Shown here in pieces: positions 50,355 through 58,586 of a DNA stretch of 64,000 nucleotides (position 1 is its first letter; each line of letters starts with the position of its first letter). Source of the DNA: Muribaculaceae bacterium Isolate-037 (Harlan) (GTDB taxonomy: Bacteria; Bacteroidota; Bacteroidia; Bacteroidales; Muribaculaceae). The notes under the pieces are model-generated. The model was not told the origin of the DNA, did no database searches, and worked only from the letters and a program-made list of their open reading frames with translations. The stretch spans positions 109,064-173,063 of the forward strand of contig RIAZ01000007.1 of NCBI GenBank assembly GCA_003762615.1, read 5' to 3'. The translations under genes were made by a program, and so were the position numbers.

Positions 50355-51329
50355 TTATTTCACTATGTTCACATCGTCCATTCCAAAAATTTCGTCCTCT
50401 GATATTTTAAGTTGTGTCTCAGGATCCGTATCCGCTTGCCAGGAACGAACATGAATAGTAGGGTTATCCTCATCTGTAAAATCCCAAAGGAGGAATAGCC
50501 AACCATCATCATGATACCTATCGGCGGTATATCCTTGATGAAGTGTGACACCATACCAATCAGCCTCCGTTGGATGCATCTGCACCTTTATCTCATCAAA
50601 AGTTACTCTAATAGTTCTGTTATTTCGAAAGACCTGCGCAAGTTTCTTAAGATAAGTCTTCTTATCTTGAACACTATATTTTGTAGTAGAGGATATAAAG
50701 TTATTCTCCCGAGAAGGCTTTACCTTTACAACATGCCCAGTGATAATAAGAGCGTCCTCACTGTAGACCTGCTGAAGAAAAGGCATATCTTTAGTGCAGT
50801 AGGCAGTACGGAATTGCTCTACGTAATCAAGAATCAACTGTCTGCGACGCGCGTCTTTCACTGCCGCTCCGGATTTCATCACCTTTCTATACAGATTTTG
50901 ACTTATCGCCATGTGAAAACCTGTAATTTTCCCATTATTATCAAATGAAACTATACACTCATGGTATTGGTCATCCTTTTCAAAATCTGTAAATATGAAG
51001 GGGATATTGCGTATCTGCCACCAACCTGAGACATCAGTGAATGCCGGTTCAATCACCTCTGTCTCCTCACAACGGAATGGAGAACTCTCCCACATCATCA
51101 TTATTGATTCAGAGACCCTATCCGACAGGTCAATACCCTTCAATTTGGGAGTACGTTTCTCAGCACATGCCGTATTTATCTCAGATACAAGTTTTCCGAG
51201 ATTGTCCTGTACCTTAGCAGTAAGAACATCGTTATTGATATCAGTTATTTCAAAAGAAGTCAGATATTGCGCCCATGATGACAGTTGGAACGCAATTGTC
51301 AATATAAATAATAAAATTATACGTTTCAT
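50355..51329 (-). CDS. Secreted protein with SnoaL/NTF2-like domain
   Basis: 324 residues with a signal peptide (to ~21, LSSWAQY). Residues ~170-300 look like an NTF2/SnoaL-like cone domain (LILDYVEQFRTAYCTKDMPF, LQQVYSEDALIITGHVVKV, TYLKKLAQVFRNNRTIRVTF, DDGWLFLLWDFTDEDNPTIH). The N-terminal half is unassigned. Such domains bind small ligands or act as adaptors, and no catalytic residues are visible. It is a one-strand neighbour of the PEGA and tubulin-like genes. Recognition of the fold is by pattern only. Confidence 0.65.
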   Translation of the reverse strand: MKRIILLFILTIAFQLSSWAQYLTSFEITDINNDVLTAKVQDNLGKLVSEINTACAEKRTPKLKGIDLSDRVSESIMMMWESSPFRCEETEVIEPAFTDVSGWWQIRNIPFIFTDFEKDDQYHECIVSFDNNGKITGFHMAISQNLYRKVMKSGAAVKDARRRQLILDYVEQFRTAYCTKDMPFLQQVYSEDALIITGHVVKVKPSRENNFISSTTKYSVQDKKTYLKKLAQVFRNNRTIRVTFDEIKVQMHPTEADWYGVTLHQGYTADRYHDDGWLFLLWDFTDEDNPTIHVRSWQADTDPETQLKISEDEIFGMDDVNIVK

Positions 51330-51438
51330 TTTGTTAATTGACTATTCAATTTTAATATAATAAAGGTAGTTGTCAATAAGCTGCAAACGAAAGAAGCATT
51401 AATCCACCCATCCTCTACTCTCAAAACATATCCCATAC

Positions 51439-52281
51439 TTATTCATATATGATAATCCAGAGTTTAGGATAGGATACATATTTATCCGCATCTATCTGCA
51501 TTCCGGTCAGTAAATCTTTCGTTTTTGTCTGATCAAGAAGGGCTATCATCTTACGATCATTATTGTATATTACCCAATACGATTCAGCATCATTGAAGCT
51601 TTTAGTAAGACCAAACATTATATCATGCTCTTTCTGTTTCCTATCTTCAAGCCATTGCTTCTGATTCGCATAGTCCGACATACCGCCTAACACCGACAAT
51701 ATCTCTACACTTTTTGCCGACATATCCGCCTGATTCATCTGATTCATCCGATTTGACTGATTCAGTTCTATTTTTTCTTCCTGCTTTTCTTTTGTTGCAC
51801 CCGGCTTGGAATTAATTAATTTCGGATTAACCGGATCTTTATGATCTGAAGAAACATTCCCAGGCTTATCAGCTTGATTTTTTGATACCTTATCATTTGT
51901 CAGATTGATTTCCTGTTTACCTTCGACATTCTTGTATAACGGTTTGATATCTGCCTTATTAATATAAAGACATACCACCTTTACATTAACTCGCCTGTCA
52001 AATGAAATCTTCTTAATCGACTTATTAATCGTAGGCATCATGACTGCAAAAGCATCCTTCAGTTCAGGCATACTTTCAATATAATTTTGCAAATTACTCA
52101 TGAATTTTTCATTAGCAAGCTCATACGCCTCCTCCTCGGTTGAACCCGTTGATTCTCCAAATATATACTCCGTTCGATTGCGTTTGATTGAATTGACTTG
52201 CTGCTGGGGAGTCAATTCCTCTTGCGCAAAAGCCAATAGCCCTATCAGGGAGAAAATATATGCAATTAAATATTTATTCAT
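51439..52281 (-). CDS. Secreted hypothetical protein of the tubulin-like cluster
   Basis: 280 residues, signal peptide ~1-19 (GLLAFAQEE). The N-terminal ~115 residues look like an LPP20/FlgT-N-like fold, repeating alpha-beta units (YIFGESTGSTEEEAYELANE, KKISFDRRVNVKVVCLYINK), a pattern found in lipoproteins with a SIMPL-type sheet. A low-complexity linker rich in Lys/Pro/Gln/Asn (~125-185) separates it from a C-terminal domain reading DAESYWVIYNNDRKMIALLD. Its start overlaps the upstream gene by 8 bp, so they are coupled. No function assigned. Confidence 0.6.
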   Translation of the reverse strand: MNKYLIAYIFSLIGLLAFAQEELTPQQQVNSIKRNRTEYIFGESTGSTEEEAYELANEKFMSNLQNYIESMPELKDAFAVMMPTINKSIKKISFDRRVNVKVVCLYINKADIKPLYKNVEGKQEINLTNDKVSKNQADKPGNVSSDHKDPVNPKLINSKPGATKEKQEEKIELNQSNRMNQMNQADMSAKSVEILSVLGGMSDYANQKQWLEDRKQKEHDIMFGLTKSFNDAESYWVIYNNDRKMIALLDQTKTKDLLTGMQIDADKYVSYPKLWIIIYE

Positions 52282-53275
52282 ATTCCGAAAAAAGTGATTT
52301 CAAATTATGTGTAGGAATATATGTGTAAAAATCAGCGGTCGCCCTCGATTCTTTCTCTGCAATATCTTCAACCGCGATAGTCATATAAAGAAGATGATTA
52401 TAGGAGAAAAAATTATTACGGTAGACCAAGACTGCCTTTATTTCCCTATCATCCGCTGATTCAATACCAATATAGGGACGACAACCCGTAGCAGCACAAT
52501 AATCAGCCAACACAGACATAGGAAGCGAAAAACTTCTTTTTTTATACCCATACAATCTCTGAGTGATATCAAGGTTCATATCCGAATCAATCACAGACAG
52601 CAACTGGTTACTGATTGTCTCTATCGGAAATTCCTTACTATAGACAGGGACCAATGAATCTGATGAAGATGAGCGGATATAGAATTTATCTGTATTTATC
52701 CCTTGAATCATATAACTTTCACCAATCCTTTTTACAATCGAATCGCCGACGGTAATGGTATTTTGCTTCTGTGGCAATGGTTTACGGTCCATAAGTCCGT
52801 AGTATATATAATCGTCCGACTCCTTCTTATTCAAGCCATATATCTGTGAAAAAGAATTTGGGAAAGAGATGCACCATCCTCCACAAGACACGGTGATTGT
52901 AGTGCCATTATTATCGATTGAATAATCCGACTTGGGAGATTCTCCGATTGTAAGTAACCCATTCTCTTTAATTTTGTCATCATCCGAAAGATATTTCGCC
53001 TCTATTGCCGGAAGCAACTTCTTATGGAGTTTGACACGTTCGATATATCTCAACACCGCATCTACGTCATCATTTCCCGACATATTGAAAAGTGGTAATC
53101 CAAGATGCATGATTTTATCTGTCAGAGTATCTTTCTCGCATTTATGACTTATGTTTCGATTAGCTAAAAGAAGCCCAATCCCTTCAAGTTCTGAAGAGGC
53201 ATATTGAGTCTGCGCATAAGCCCCTGAAGAGCTTATGCACAGACCTAACAATATGAGTGCATATCTATTATTCAT
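52274..53275 (-). CDS. Secreted hypothetical protein of the tubulin-like cluster
   Basis: 333 residues, signal peptide ~1-21 (SSGAYAQTQ). Mixed alpha/beta, Ser/Asp-rich, no known family seen; it contains a repeated pattern of long strands (SIDNNGTTITVSCGGWCISF and VGDSIVKRIGESYMIQGINT). One Cys pair (GGWCIS and GCRPYI) and the N-terminal KCEKD could form disulfides. Overlap with the following gene and a 21-bp gap to the zinc-ribbon gene place it firmly within the same transcript. Confidence 0.6.
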   Translation of the reverse strand: MNNRYALILLGLCISSSGAYAQTQYASSELEGIGLLLANRNISHKCEKDTLTDKIMHLGLPLFNMSGNDDVDAVLRYIERVKLHKKLLPAIEAKYLSDDDKIKENGLLTIGESPKSDYSIDNNGTTITVSCGGWCISFPNSFSQIYGLNKKESDDYIYYGLMDRKPLPQKQNTITVGDSIVKRIGESYMIQGINTDKFYIRSSSSDSLVPVYSKEFPIETISNQLLSVIDSDMNLDITQRLYGYKKRSFSLPMSVLADYCAATGCRPYIGIESADDREIKAVLVYRNNFFSYNHLLYMTIAVEDIAEKESRATADFYTYIPTHNLKSLFSEYE

Positions 53276-53296
53276 ATATGCTTGATAATACGGAAT

Positions 53297-54040
53297 TTAT
53301 TTTTGATCGTATGCATTTGACACAGGCACACCGATCATAAGAGTCTCAATCAGATTACCATCAGAATCATAATGCTTACCCTGCACAAAGAAACCTCTTA
53401 CAAATTCACCTATCACATAGTCGCCTGCATCAGCCATGCGTCCTTTTGAATCATATTTATTGATTTGACGTGATTTGGAATAAGTGAGACGTCCCATTCC
53501 GTCAGGATAACCTCCTTTGATATCTCCTGAATAGGAACCATAGCTCAACGATAATTTCCCATTCTTTTGGGATACGATGTTGGTCTCTGACGATTTCTTA
53601 TCCTTATTATCTGTCGCAACCTTGTTATCTTCCGTCTGTTGAATGGCGACAGCTCCCTCTTGCTCCAACTTAATACTGTCAGTTTTCACCTGAGCCAATT
53701 CAGGACTGTCGGTCTGTGTCTCACTCGGTTCATTCGCGACAACGGATGCCACATCTTTCACTGAAGTATTGCTATCAGAAGACTCACCGCCACGCATAAA
53801 TAACCATACTAAGACTCCGATGATAATGAGTGCCACTATCACGAAAAGGGCTATAACTCCAGTCTTTTTATTATTTCTACTGCCTGACCTTTCTTCCATA
53901 ATGTCCTCTTTCACCTCTTCAAGAGGCTCATGACATTCCGGACATTCAAACGGTTCGTTATCATCGTTTATGATGATAGTCTCATGACGGTTTGCCTTAT
54001 TGCAGATACCTACATTTTTACATATTCCTTTACGTTGCAT
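53297..54040 (-). CDS. Zinc-ribbon, single-helix, MORN-repeat protein
   Basis: 247 residues with three parts. Residues ~1-40 are a treble-clef-type zinc ribbon: ICKNVGICNKANRHE (Cys7, Cys13) and FECPECHEPL (CxxC at ~33-36). A single transmembrane helix follows at ~61-85 (GVIALFVIVALIIIGVLVWL), placing the ribbon in the cytosol and the remainder in the periplasm. After a Ser/Asp/Lys-rich linker (~87-160) comes a MORN-like segment (SLSYGSYSGDIKGGYPDGMG, RLTYSKSRQINKYD) and a final KHYDSDGNLIE. It starts 1 bp after the tubulin-like gene stops. It looks like an adaptor joining the cytosolic tubulin-like protein to the envelope (inference). Confidence 0.75.
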   Translation of the reverse strand: MQRKGICKNVGICNKANRHETIIINDDNEPFECPECHEPLEEVKEDIMEERSGSRNNKKTGVIALFVIVALIIIGVLVWLFMRGGESSDSNTSVKDVASVVANEPSETQTDSPELAQVKTDSIKLEQEGAVAIQQTEDNKVATDNKDKKSSETNIVSQKNGKLSLSYGSYSGDIKGGYPDGMGRLTYSKSRQINKYDSKGRMADAGDYVIGEFVRGFFVQGKHYDSDGNLIETLMIGVPVSNAYDQK

Positions 54041-54041
54041 A

Positions 54042-57000
54042 TTACATGTCGTTTATGCGTTCAAACATATCCTTGATACTCTTGAACGCAAGGTTAAACT
54101 TCTTAGAAATCTCACTGAAAGCACCGTTTTTGGCTATGACTTGCTTGATTTCCGCCAACACGGTGTTTTTCAATTCAGCCTGACGGTTGACATGCCTGTA
54201 TTCTTTAAGAATTTTCTCCTTTACAGCCTTGTCAATTATCTCAGCTATCTTGACATCAATCTTGTCAAGACTTTTCTCAATTGTCTTGCCAAGAGTGACC
54301 ATATTTTCAAGATCCGGCAAACCATCCTCATCTTCAGGGATGTAGACAAGTTTTTCCAATCCGGTTTCAGGATCTTCCATCATCGTCAGTATGCCCATTG
54401 CTTTTGCAAGCAAGATATTCGGAAGAGCTCTCTCAGCGACAGCTTCCTGCATAGCCCGAATTTCAGCATCCGTTGGTTTGAAAAGACTCGGAAGAGGCCT
54501 CTCATAATCCTCCAGTCTTGTCTCAAATCGAGCCACCTCTCCCCTCTCAGATGACATTAGCTTATCATGCTCTTTCCGCAGTCTGTCCACGGAAAGAAGA
54601 TAGCGAGGTGTGACATTCGCCTCAAGATTCATAACTATAATCTCATTTTCGTCACCACCTTCCGATACTTTTATTTCCCCAGTAGATGGTGCGAGACTCT
54701 GCAATATCATCTTTAGCTTGTCCAAAAACGCCTGGTCCTTTTCATATCGAGGCACAACAATAAACATGCTGCGTCTTATCTTAGGACCATCATGAATCTC
54801 AGTCGGATTTTCCTTAGCCATCACCGCTGCATGCAACACCAGATTGCGTAGTCTCTCTTTGAGACCTTCATCATTCCCTGAAAATTCATTTTTCAATCTC
54901 TCTATGATATTGACTCCAAGAAGCTGTTCAAACTGAGGAATATTTTTTGTCTCATTAGCATCCGCAAAGAAGTTTGCCACTTGTTCCATGACAATTTTTT
55001 CAAGTTGATTCTTGATATCTCCACAATGCAACTTATCAGCCGCCTCTTTAAAGTTCTGCTTATCTGAAGCCAAACGTTCGGCTATTTTTGCTCTCACATC
55101 TCTGACCCTTGCCATATTCGATTCCAACTGAATTGCCCCATTGCATATCTGGTGTACCCGGTCAGAATCATAATATTTTATGATCATCCCTTTTCGGCTC
55201 TGTTCCTCTTCAGTTTCATTTGAACAGCGAGATTTAACCTCCCCTTCAATATCTTCAGCTACGGCTTTGAATTCCGCATTCACTCTGTCAATGTTCCCTT
55301 TCAACAATACCAGAAGGTTGATTATTGCATCACTGAGCTGGATGGCAAATCCGTATGCCTCTGCCCATGCCTTGAACGTATATTTGTCAATGACAGCTTG
55401 AACAAAACCATTTTCAATCTTTGACATGGAATTACCCAGTCCGAGCTTGCTGATTGCACCAAGTCCATTCCAATCCTTCTCCAGTTGCTGAATTGCCCTG
55501 GATGCCTGCTCTATATTATCATTAGCTGAGGATATGGCTACTTTCAGATTGTTTTTCTCCTCATCCAATGTCTGGATCAGACGGGCGGTCATTGCACTGA
55601 GTTGCTGCAACGAATACTCTCCATTAATCCATGAAGCAAAAAAGTCACTCCCTATCCGATCTGCGATAAACTCAGCCATCGCAGTCTTGCCATATTTGTT
55701 TTTATCTCCATAAAAATTCGCCACACCATTTTGACCGGCTTCCCTTATCGGACGGAAATCCTTATCATAAAATTTACGCGCTAAATTATGTATGGCTGTA
55801 AATTTATCGGTGTGCTTGATTGCCTTGTCGTCCATAACCTTATGGCGAATCTTTCCAATCACCGAAGAAAACTCCTCCTTGATAGGGAGCCATCCCTCCT
55901 TCTTATGTTCCGGCAAAATAGGTAGTGACAGGCATAGGTATTGACGCGACAAGAACCATTTGTCGCGGTTTTTCCTGTCTATAACCAAGGAATAATCATC
56001 TTCAGTAATCGCTTTCGGCTCGCCGACAAATCCTTGTTCATTTGTAAGATTGTTGAACAACATCTGATAGACTGCCTGTGCCGCGAAATTATAACCGAAA
56101 TATTCCATTATCTCAGTTTCCGGGAATGCCAATCTCTTGATACCGTATGTCATAAAATTGTATGACAACGGCTGATCATATTCTGTGTATTTAGGATTTT
56201 CGCCTCGCTGTGCACTGTTGAAGAACTCCTCTATATCCTTTGTCTGACCATCCCCTTGTTTGGAGTTCTCTTCATTAATGGCCACTCCGACTGTCTTCTG
56301 AAATAAAAATTCCGCAATTGATGCAGGGACTGTTTTAGCCACATCAAAACTTACATTTCGGGAGTTTTCATTAGTGATGAGATAAGCGGAATAAAATGGC
56401 AGATCCTGTTTCAATCGTGTTACCTCATAATCTCTTTCACCTACATTCCACGGATTGAACACACTCATTTCCATTGCATTCAATTCTGTCAGCGCAACAT
56501 AACCATTCGGTCTATAGTTGTCAGTCGTTGCCCATGATGTAGAGCCAATCTCCGGAAGAAGGAGATAAAGGAAAATTTTAAAGTTTTCAACATCAGGATA
56601 CTGGTTGCGCAACTGGGCAACAGCATCCACTATACTGCCACTACCGGTACCACCCGCAAGACCGGCTATCACATGGAAATTCACTCTTTGTCCTTGAGGA
56701 TTTTGGGCAAGAGGATAAACCTTTTTCCCGATAACCTCATTAAACATCGGTGCACCGTTTGCAAAAAGAAGCCTTCCTAACCGACGCTTCTGCCCTGCCG
56801 CACCCTCACTGATTTTCGGATCGCGTATTATATTAGACCACTTGCTTTCATCTCCCAACCAAGGTGAAAGATACTTATATCTGTTTTTATTCTCTACAAA
56901 TTTTGCAAGATCGGATGCAGGGATTCTGACAAGGGCACTATCATCCAGCTTTATCGATTGACCCATAACACTCCATAGCTCAGGATCCTCCATCTTCAGA

Positions 57001-57149
57001 TCCTTCGCGCTTGAATCAACATAGACATAATCCAACCAAAGCCAATCCGGCTTCATGTTGCCGTCAAGCTTTTCATAAACTATTTTTCTAAATGCAGAAA
57101 GCACCCTGCCTCCTGTGCCTCCTAATCCAATTATCAAATGACTTTCCAT
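54042..57149 (-). CDS. Tubulin-like GTPase domain protein, 1035 residues
   Basis: Large cytosolic protein of the Tubulin_2 type (FtsZ/tubulin superfamily). The nucleotide-binding part is at the N-terminus: LIIGLGGTGGRVLSAFRKIV (5-24), then FHVIAGLAGGTGSGSIVDAV with the tubulin signature GGTGSGS at 166-172. A T7-like Asn region and the C-terminal domain follow up to ~470. Residues ~480-1035 are mostly helical and coiled, with long charged stretches (MIKYYDSDRVHQICNGAIQL, KDQAFLDKLKMILQSLAPST). It is about three times the size of FtsZ. Members of this group are proposed to remodel membranes or support defence systems, but most are uncharacterised. Second gene of the cluster, 7 bp after the small membrane protein gene and 1 bp before the zinc-ribbon gene. 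Confidence 0.88.
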   Translation of the reverse strand: MESHLIIGLGGTGGRVLSAFRKIVYEKLDGNMKPDWLWLDYVYVDSSAKDLKMEDPELWSVMGQSIKLDDSALVRIPASDLAKFVENKNRYKYLSPWLGDESKWSNIIRDPKISEGAAGQKRRLGRLLFANGAPMFNEVIGKKVYPLAQNPQGQRVNFHVIAGLAGGTGSGSIVDAVAQLRNQYPDVENFKIFLYLLLPEIGSTSWATTDNYRPNGYVALTELNAMEMSVFNPWNVGERDYEVTRLKQDLPFYSAYLITNENSRNVSFDVAKTVPASIAEFLFQKTVGVAINEENSKQGDGQTKDIEEFFNSAQRGENPKYTEYDQPLSYNFMTYGIKRLAFPETEIMEYFGYNFAAQAVYQMLFNNLTNEQGFVGEPKAITEDDYSLVIDRKNRDKWFLSRQYLCLSLPILPEHKKEGWLPIKEEFSSVIGKIRHKVMDDKAIKHTDKFTAIHNLARKFYDKDFRPIREAGQNGVANFYGDKNKYGKTAMAEFIADRIGSDFFASWINGEYSLQQLSAMTARLIQTLDEEKNNLKVAISSANDNIEQASRAIQQLEKDWNGLGAISKLGLGNSMSKIENGFVQAVIDKYTFKAWAEAYGFAIQLSDAIINLLVLLKGNIDRVNAEFKAVAEDIEGEVKSRCSNETEEEQSRKGMIIKYYDSDRVHQICNGAIQLESNMARVRDVRAKIAERLASDKQNFKEAADKLHCGDIKNQLEKIVMEQVANFFADANETKNIPQFEQLLGVNIIERLKNEFSGNDEGLKERLRNLVLHAAVMAKENPTEIHDGPKIRRSMFIVVPRYEKDQAFLDKLKMILQSLAPSTGEIKVSEGGDENEIIVMNLEANVTPRYLLSVDRLRKEHDKLMSSERGEVARFETRLEDYERPLPSLFKPTDAEIRAMQEAVAERALPNILLAKAMGILTMMEDPETGLEKLVYIPEDEDGLPDLENMVTLGKTIEKSLDKIDVKIAEIIDKAVKEKILKEYRHVNRQAELKNTVLAEIKQVIAKNGAFSEISKKFNLAFKSIKDMFERINDM

Positions 57150-57156
57150 GATGTAT

Positions 57157-57687
57157 TTAATATTTATGCCAATCGGAAATATCTATTGATGATGTATCTC
57201 CGTAGCTATAAGTTGATTTTGATTTATTTTTTGAAGTTAACAACACACTTGCCAGAATGTATAAGAATATGGCTCCGGATACCCAGCCAACTCTTTTCCA
57301 TATATATACATTGAAATAATCGTTTAATGCGTCAATTGATTCCTTTAACGATTTATCCGAATTTTCAAGATTCAGTCCAAACATCTCAAAATACGGTTTA
57401 TATTCATTGGCAAGCTTCTCCGCATCTGTATTCTCTTTTACTGAGTCTACAAAATCCGATGCGGAAGATATTATTAAATTGACAGAATCCGACCATTCAT
57501 TCAATGCCTGTTTTGCTTCCAATGCAGCGAAAAACAAAAAGGATTGTACTGCAATAAAAATAAAAAGACACCCTAATGCTCCAATATGAATGATATTCAA
57601 GTCAACAGCAATTAATTTTGAACTAATTGCATACACAATTGCCGTAAGGATAACTGCCACTAATATCCCATATAAAATGGAAGACAT
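57157..57687 (-). CDS. Small membrane protein, first gene of tubulin-like cluster
   Basis: 176 residues from the ATG at 57687, which has ACGGAG eight bases upstream; the ATG at 57696 abuts that sequence and is less likely. Three hydrophobic helices: ~2-22 (SILYGILVAVILTAIVYAIS), ~29-56 (IHIGALGCLFIFIAVQSFLF) and ~133-155 (WVSGAIFLYILASVLLTS). Between helices 2 and 3 lies a ~75-residue coiled region (NEWSDSVNLIISSASDFVDS) that probably extends into the periplasm or cytosol. The short C-terminal tail is Ser/Asp-rich. Unrecognised family. As the first gene it probably anchors the tubulin-like assembly at the inner membrane (inference). Confidence 0.7.
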   Translation of the reverse strand: MSSILYGILVAVILTAIVYAISSKLIAVDLNIIHIGALGCLFIFIAVQSFLFFAALEAKQALNEWSDSVNLIISSASDFVDSVKENTDAEKLANEYKPYFEMFGLNLENSDKSLKESIDALNDYFNVYIWKRVGWVSGAIFLYILASVLLTSKNKSKSTYSYGDTSSIDISDWHKY

Positions 57688-57787
57688 CAACCACATCTCC
57701 GTAAAGTAATGAAATGATATGACTGGAATGAAAGGCTGATTGCTCCGTTTGGCGTATAAAAATGTCGGGGTAATGAAGTTCGATTTC

Positions 57788-58234
57788 GAGCCATAGATGA
57801 TGCTGGCTCCGATTGAATCCCTTATCGGATTTTGTGATTAAGTATTTTCATGGCATATAAAACAGAAAACGTGGGATTCTCTTTCTTTGCTCGTCCCACT
57901 CCGAGCGGCCTTTCCACGTGCCTATCCAGTCGAGACGAGCAACGCAGAAGCCCACGTGTAGGTATATAGAAACACATGTACCTACACATACAGGTACACC
58001 AAGGACTATAACCATGCCGTGAGCGACCTTGTTGCCTTTGTCTTTGACTGGAAAAGAATTTGTGGAAAGTTTCTCAGAGTCAAGAACAAAGCGCACAAAG
58101 ACGCTCTATTATAATATGTCAGCAGACCCACCCCCAAACCCTTCGGCTCGCCGGATTCGCTTTCCGGAAACCTTATCGGGCTCCTGCGGGCAGACTTTGC
58201 CGCACAAATTTAAGCATAATTTTTCAATTTACAA
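57788..58234. repeat. ~447-bp direct repeat, copy A
   Basis: Matches 63376-63823 in the same orientation over its whole length, from GAGCCATAGATGATG to CAATTTACAA, with two variable patches (about 57899-57935 and 58040-58075) of different length. On the minus strand it begins with TAAATTTG (58212-58205), a full promoter -7 element, followed by several conserved stems, including GTGTAGGTA / TACCTACAC and GTGGGA / TCCCAC. It may be a structured RNA gene or a non-autonomous mobile element. One extra C at ~58132-58136 relative to copy B breaks any shared protein frame. Confidence 0.85.
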
Positions 58235-58499
58235 ACATTTATCTCACTTTTCAAATTATTTTCAACCTTTTACGACACTTCTCACGACAATATGCCTAAT
58301 AGCCGCCGTGGGGCTGCATCCACGAGCTGAAGCCATAATGATTTAGATAGCGCGGACGTTGATAGCAGATCACGCGCAGCGTGATGCCCCTCCTGATGTA
58401 TCGTCATTGGTATTTTGATTACAAATTTATTTTTCCCAATCAATTTTCCACACTCCTTTTTTCCCTCTCGGGCATCTCATGCATTGGCAGACATAATCC

Positions 58500-58580
58500 T
58501 CACCCTATACAACACAAGGAAAGTGGTCACCCCGACTCGGAGCGACCACTTTCCATATAGACTTATAACGTAGCATAACA
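58500..58580 (+). repeat. 81-bp dispersed repeat, copy 2
   Basis: Second copy of the element at 46956-47036, again at the 3' end of a secreted-protein gene (6 bp from its stop) but in the opposite orientation relative to that gene. The hairpin GGAAAGTGGTC / GACCACTTTCC is symmetrical and may end transcription from either side. Confidence 0.85.
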
Positions 58581-58586
58581 GGTATA

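Larger units (their letters stand above)
57697..58586. other. 890-bp non-coding stretch with both repeat types
   Basis: Contains the start region of the tubulin-like cluster (57697-57787, no clear promoter element), the 447-bp repeat copy A (57788-58234), a hairpin ATCACGC-GCA-GCGTGAT at 58368-58384, and the 81-bp repeat copy 2 (58500-58580). No protein-coding gene is supported; the minus-strand frame at 57848-58096 falls inside the repeat. Confidence 0.65.
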
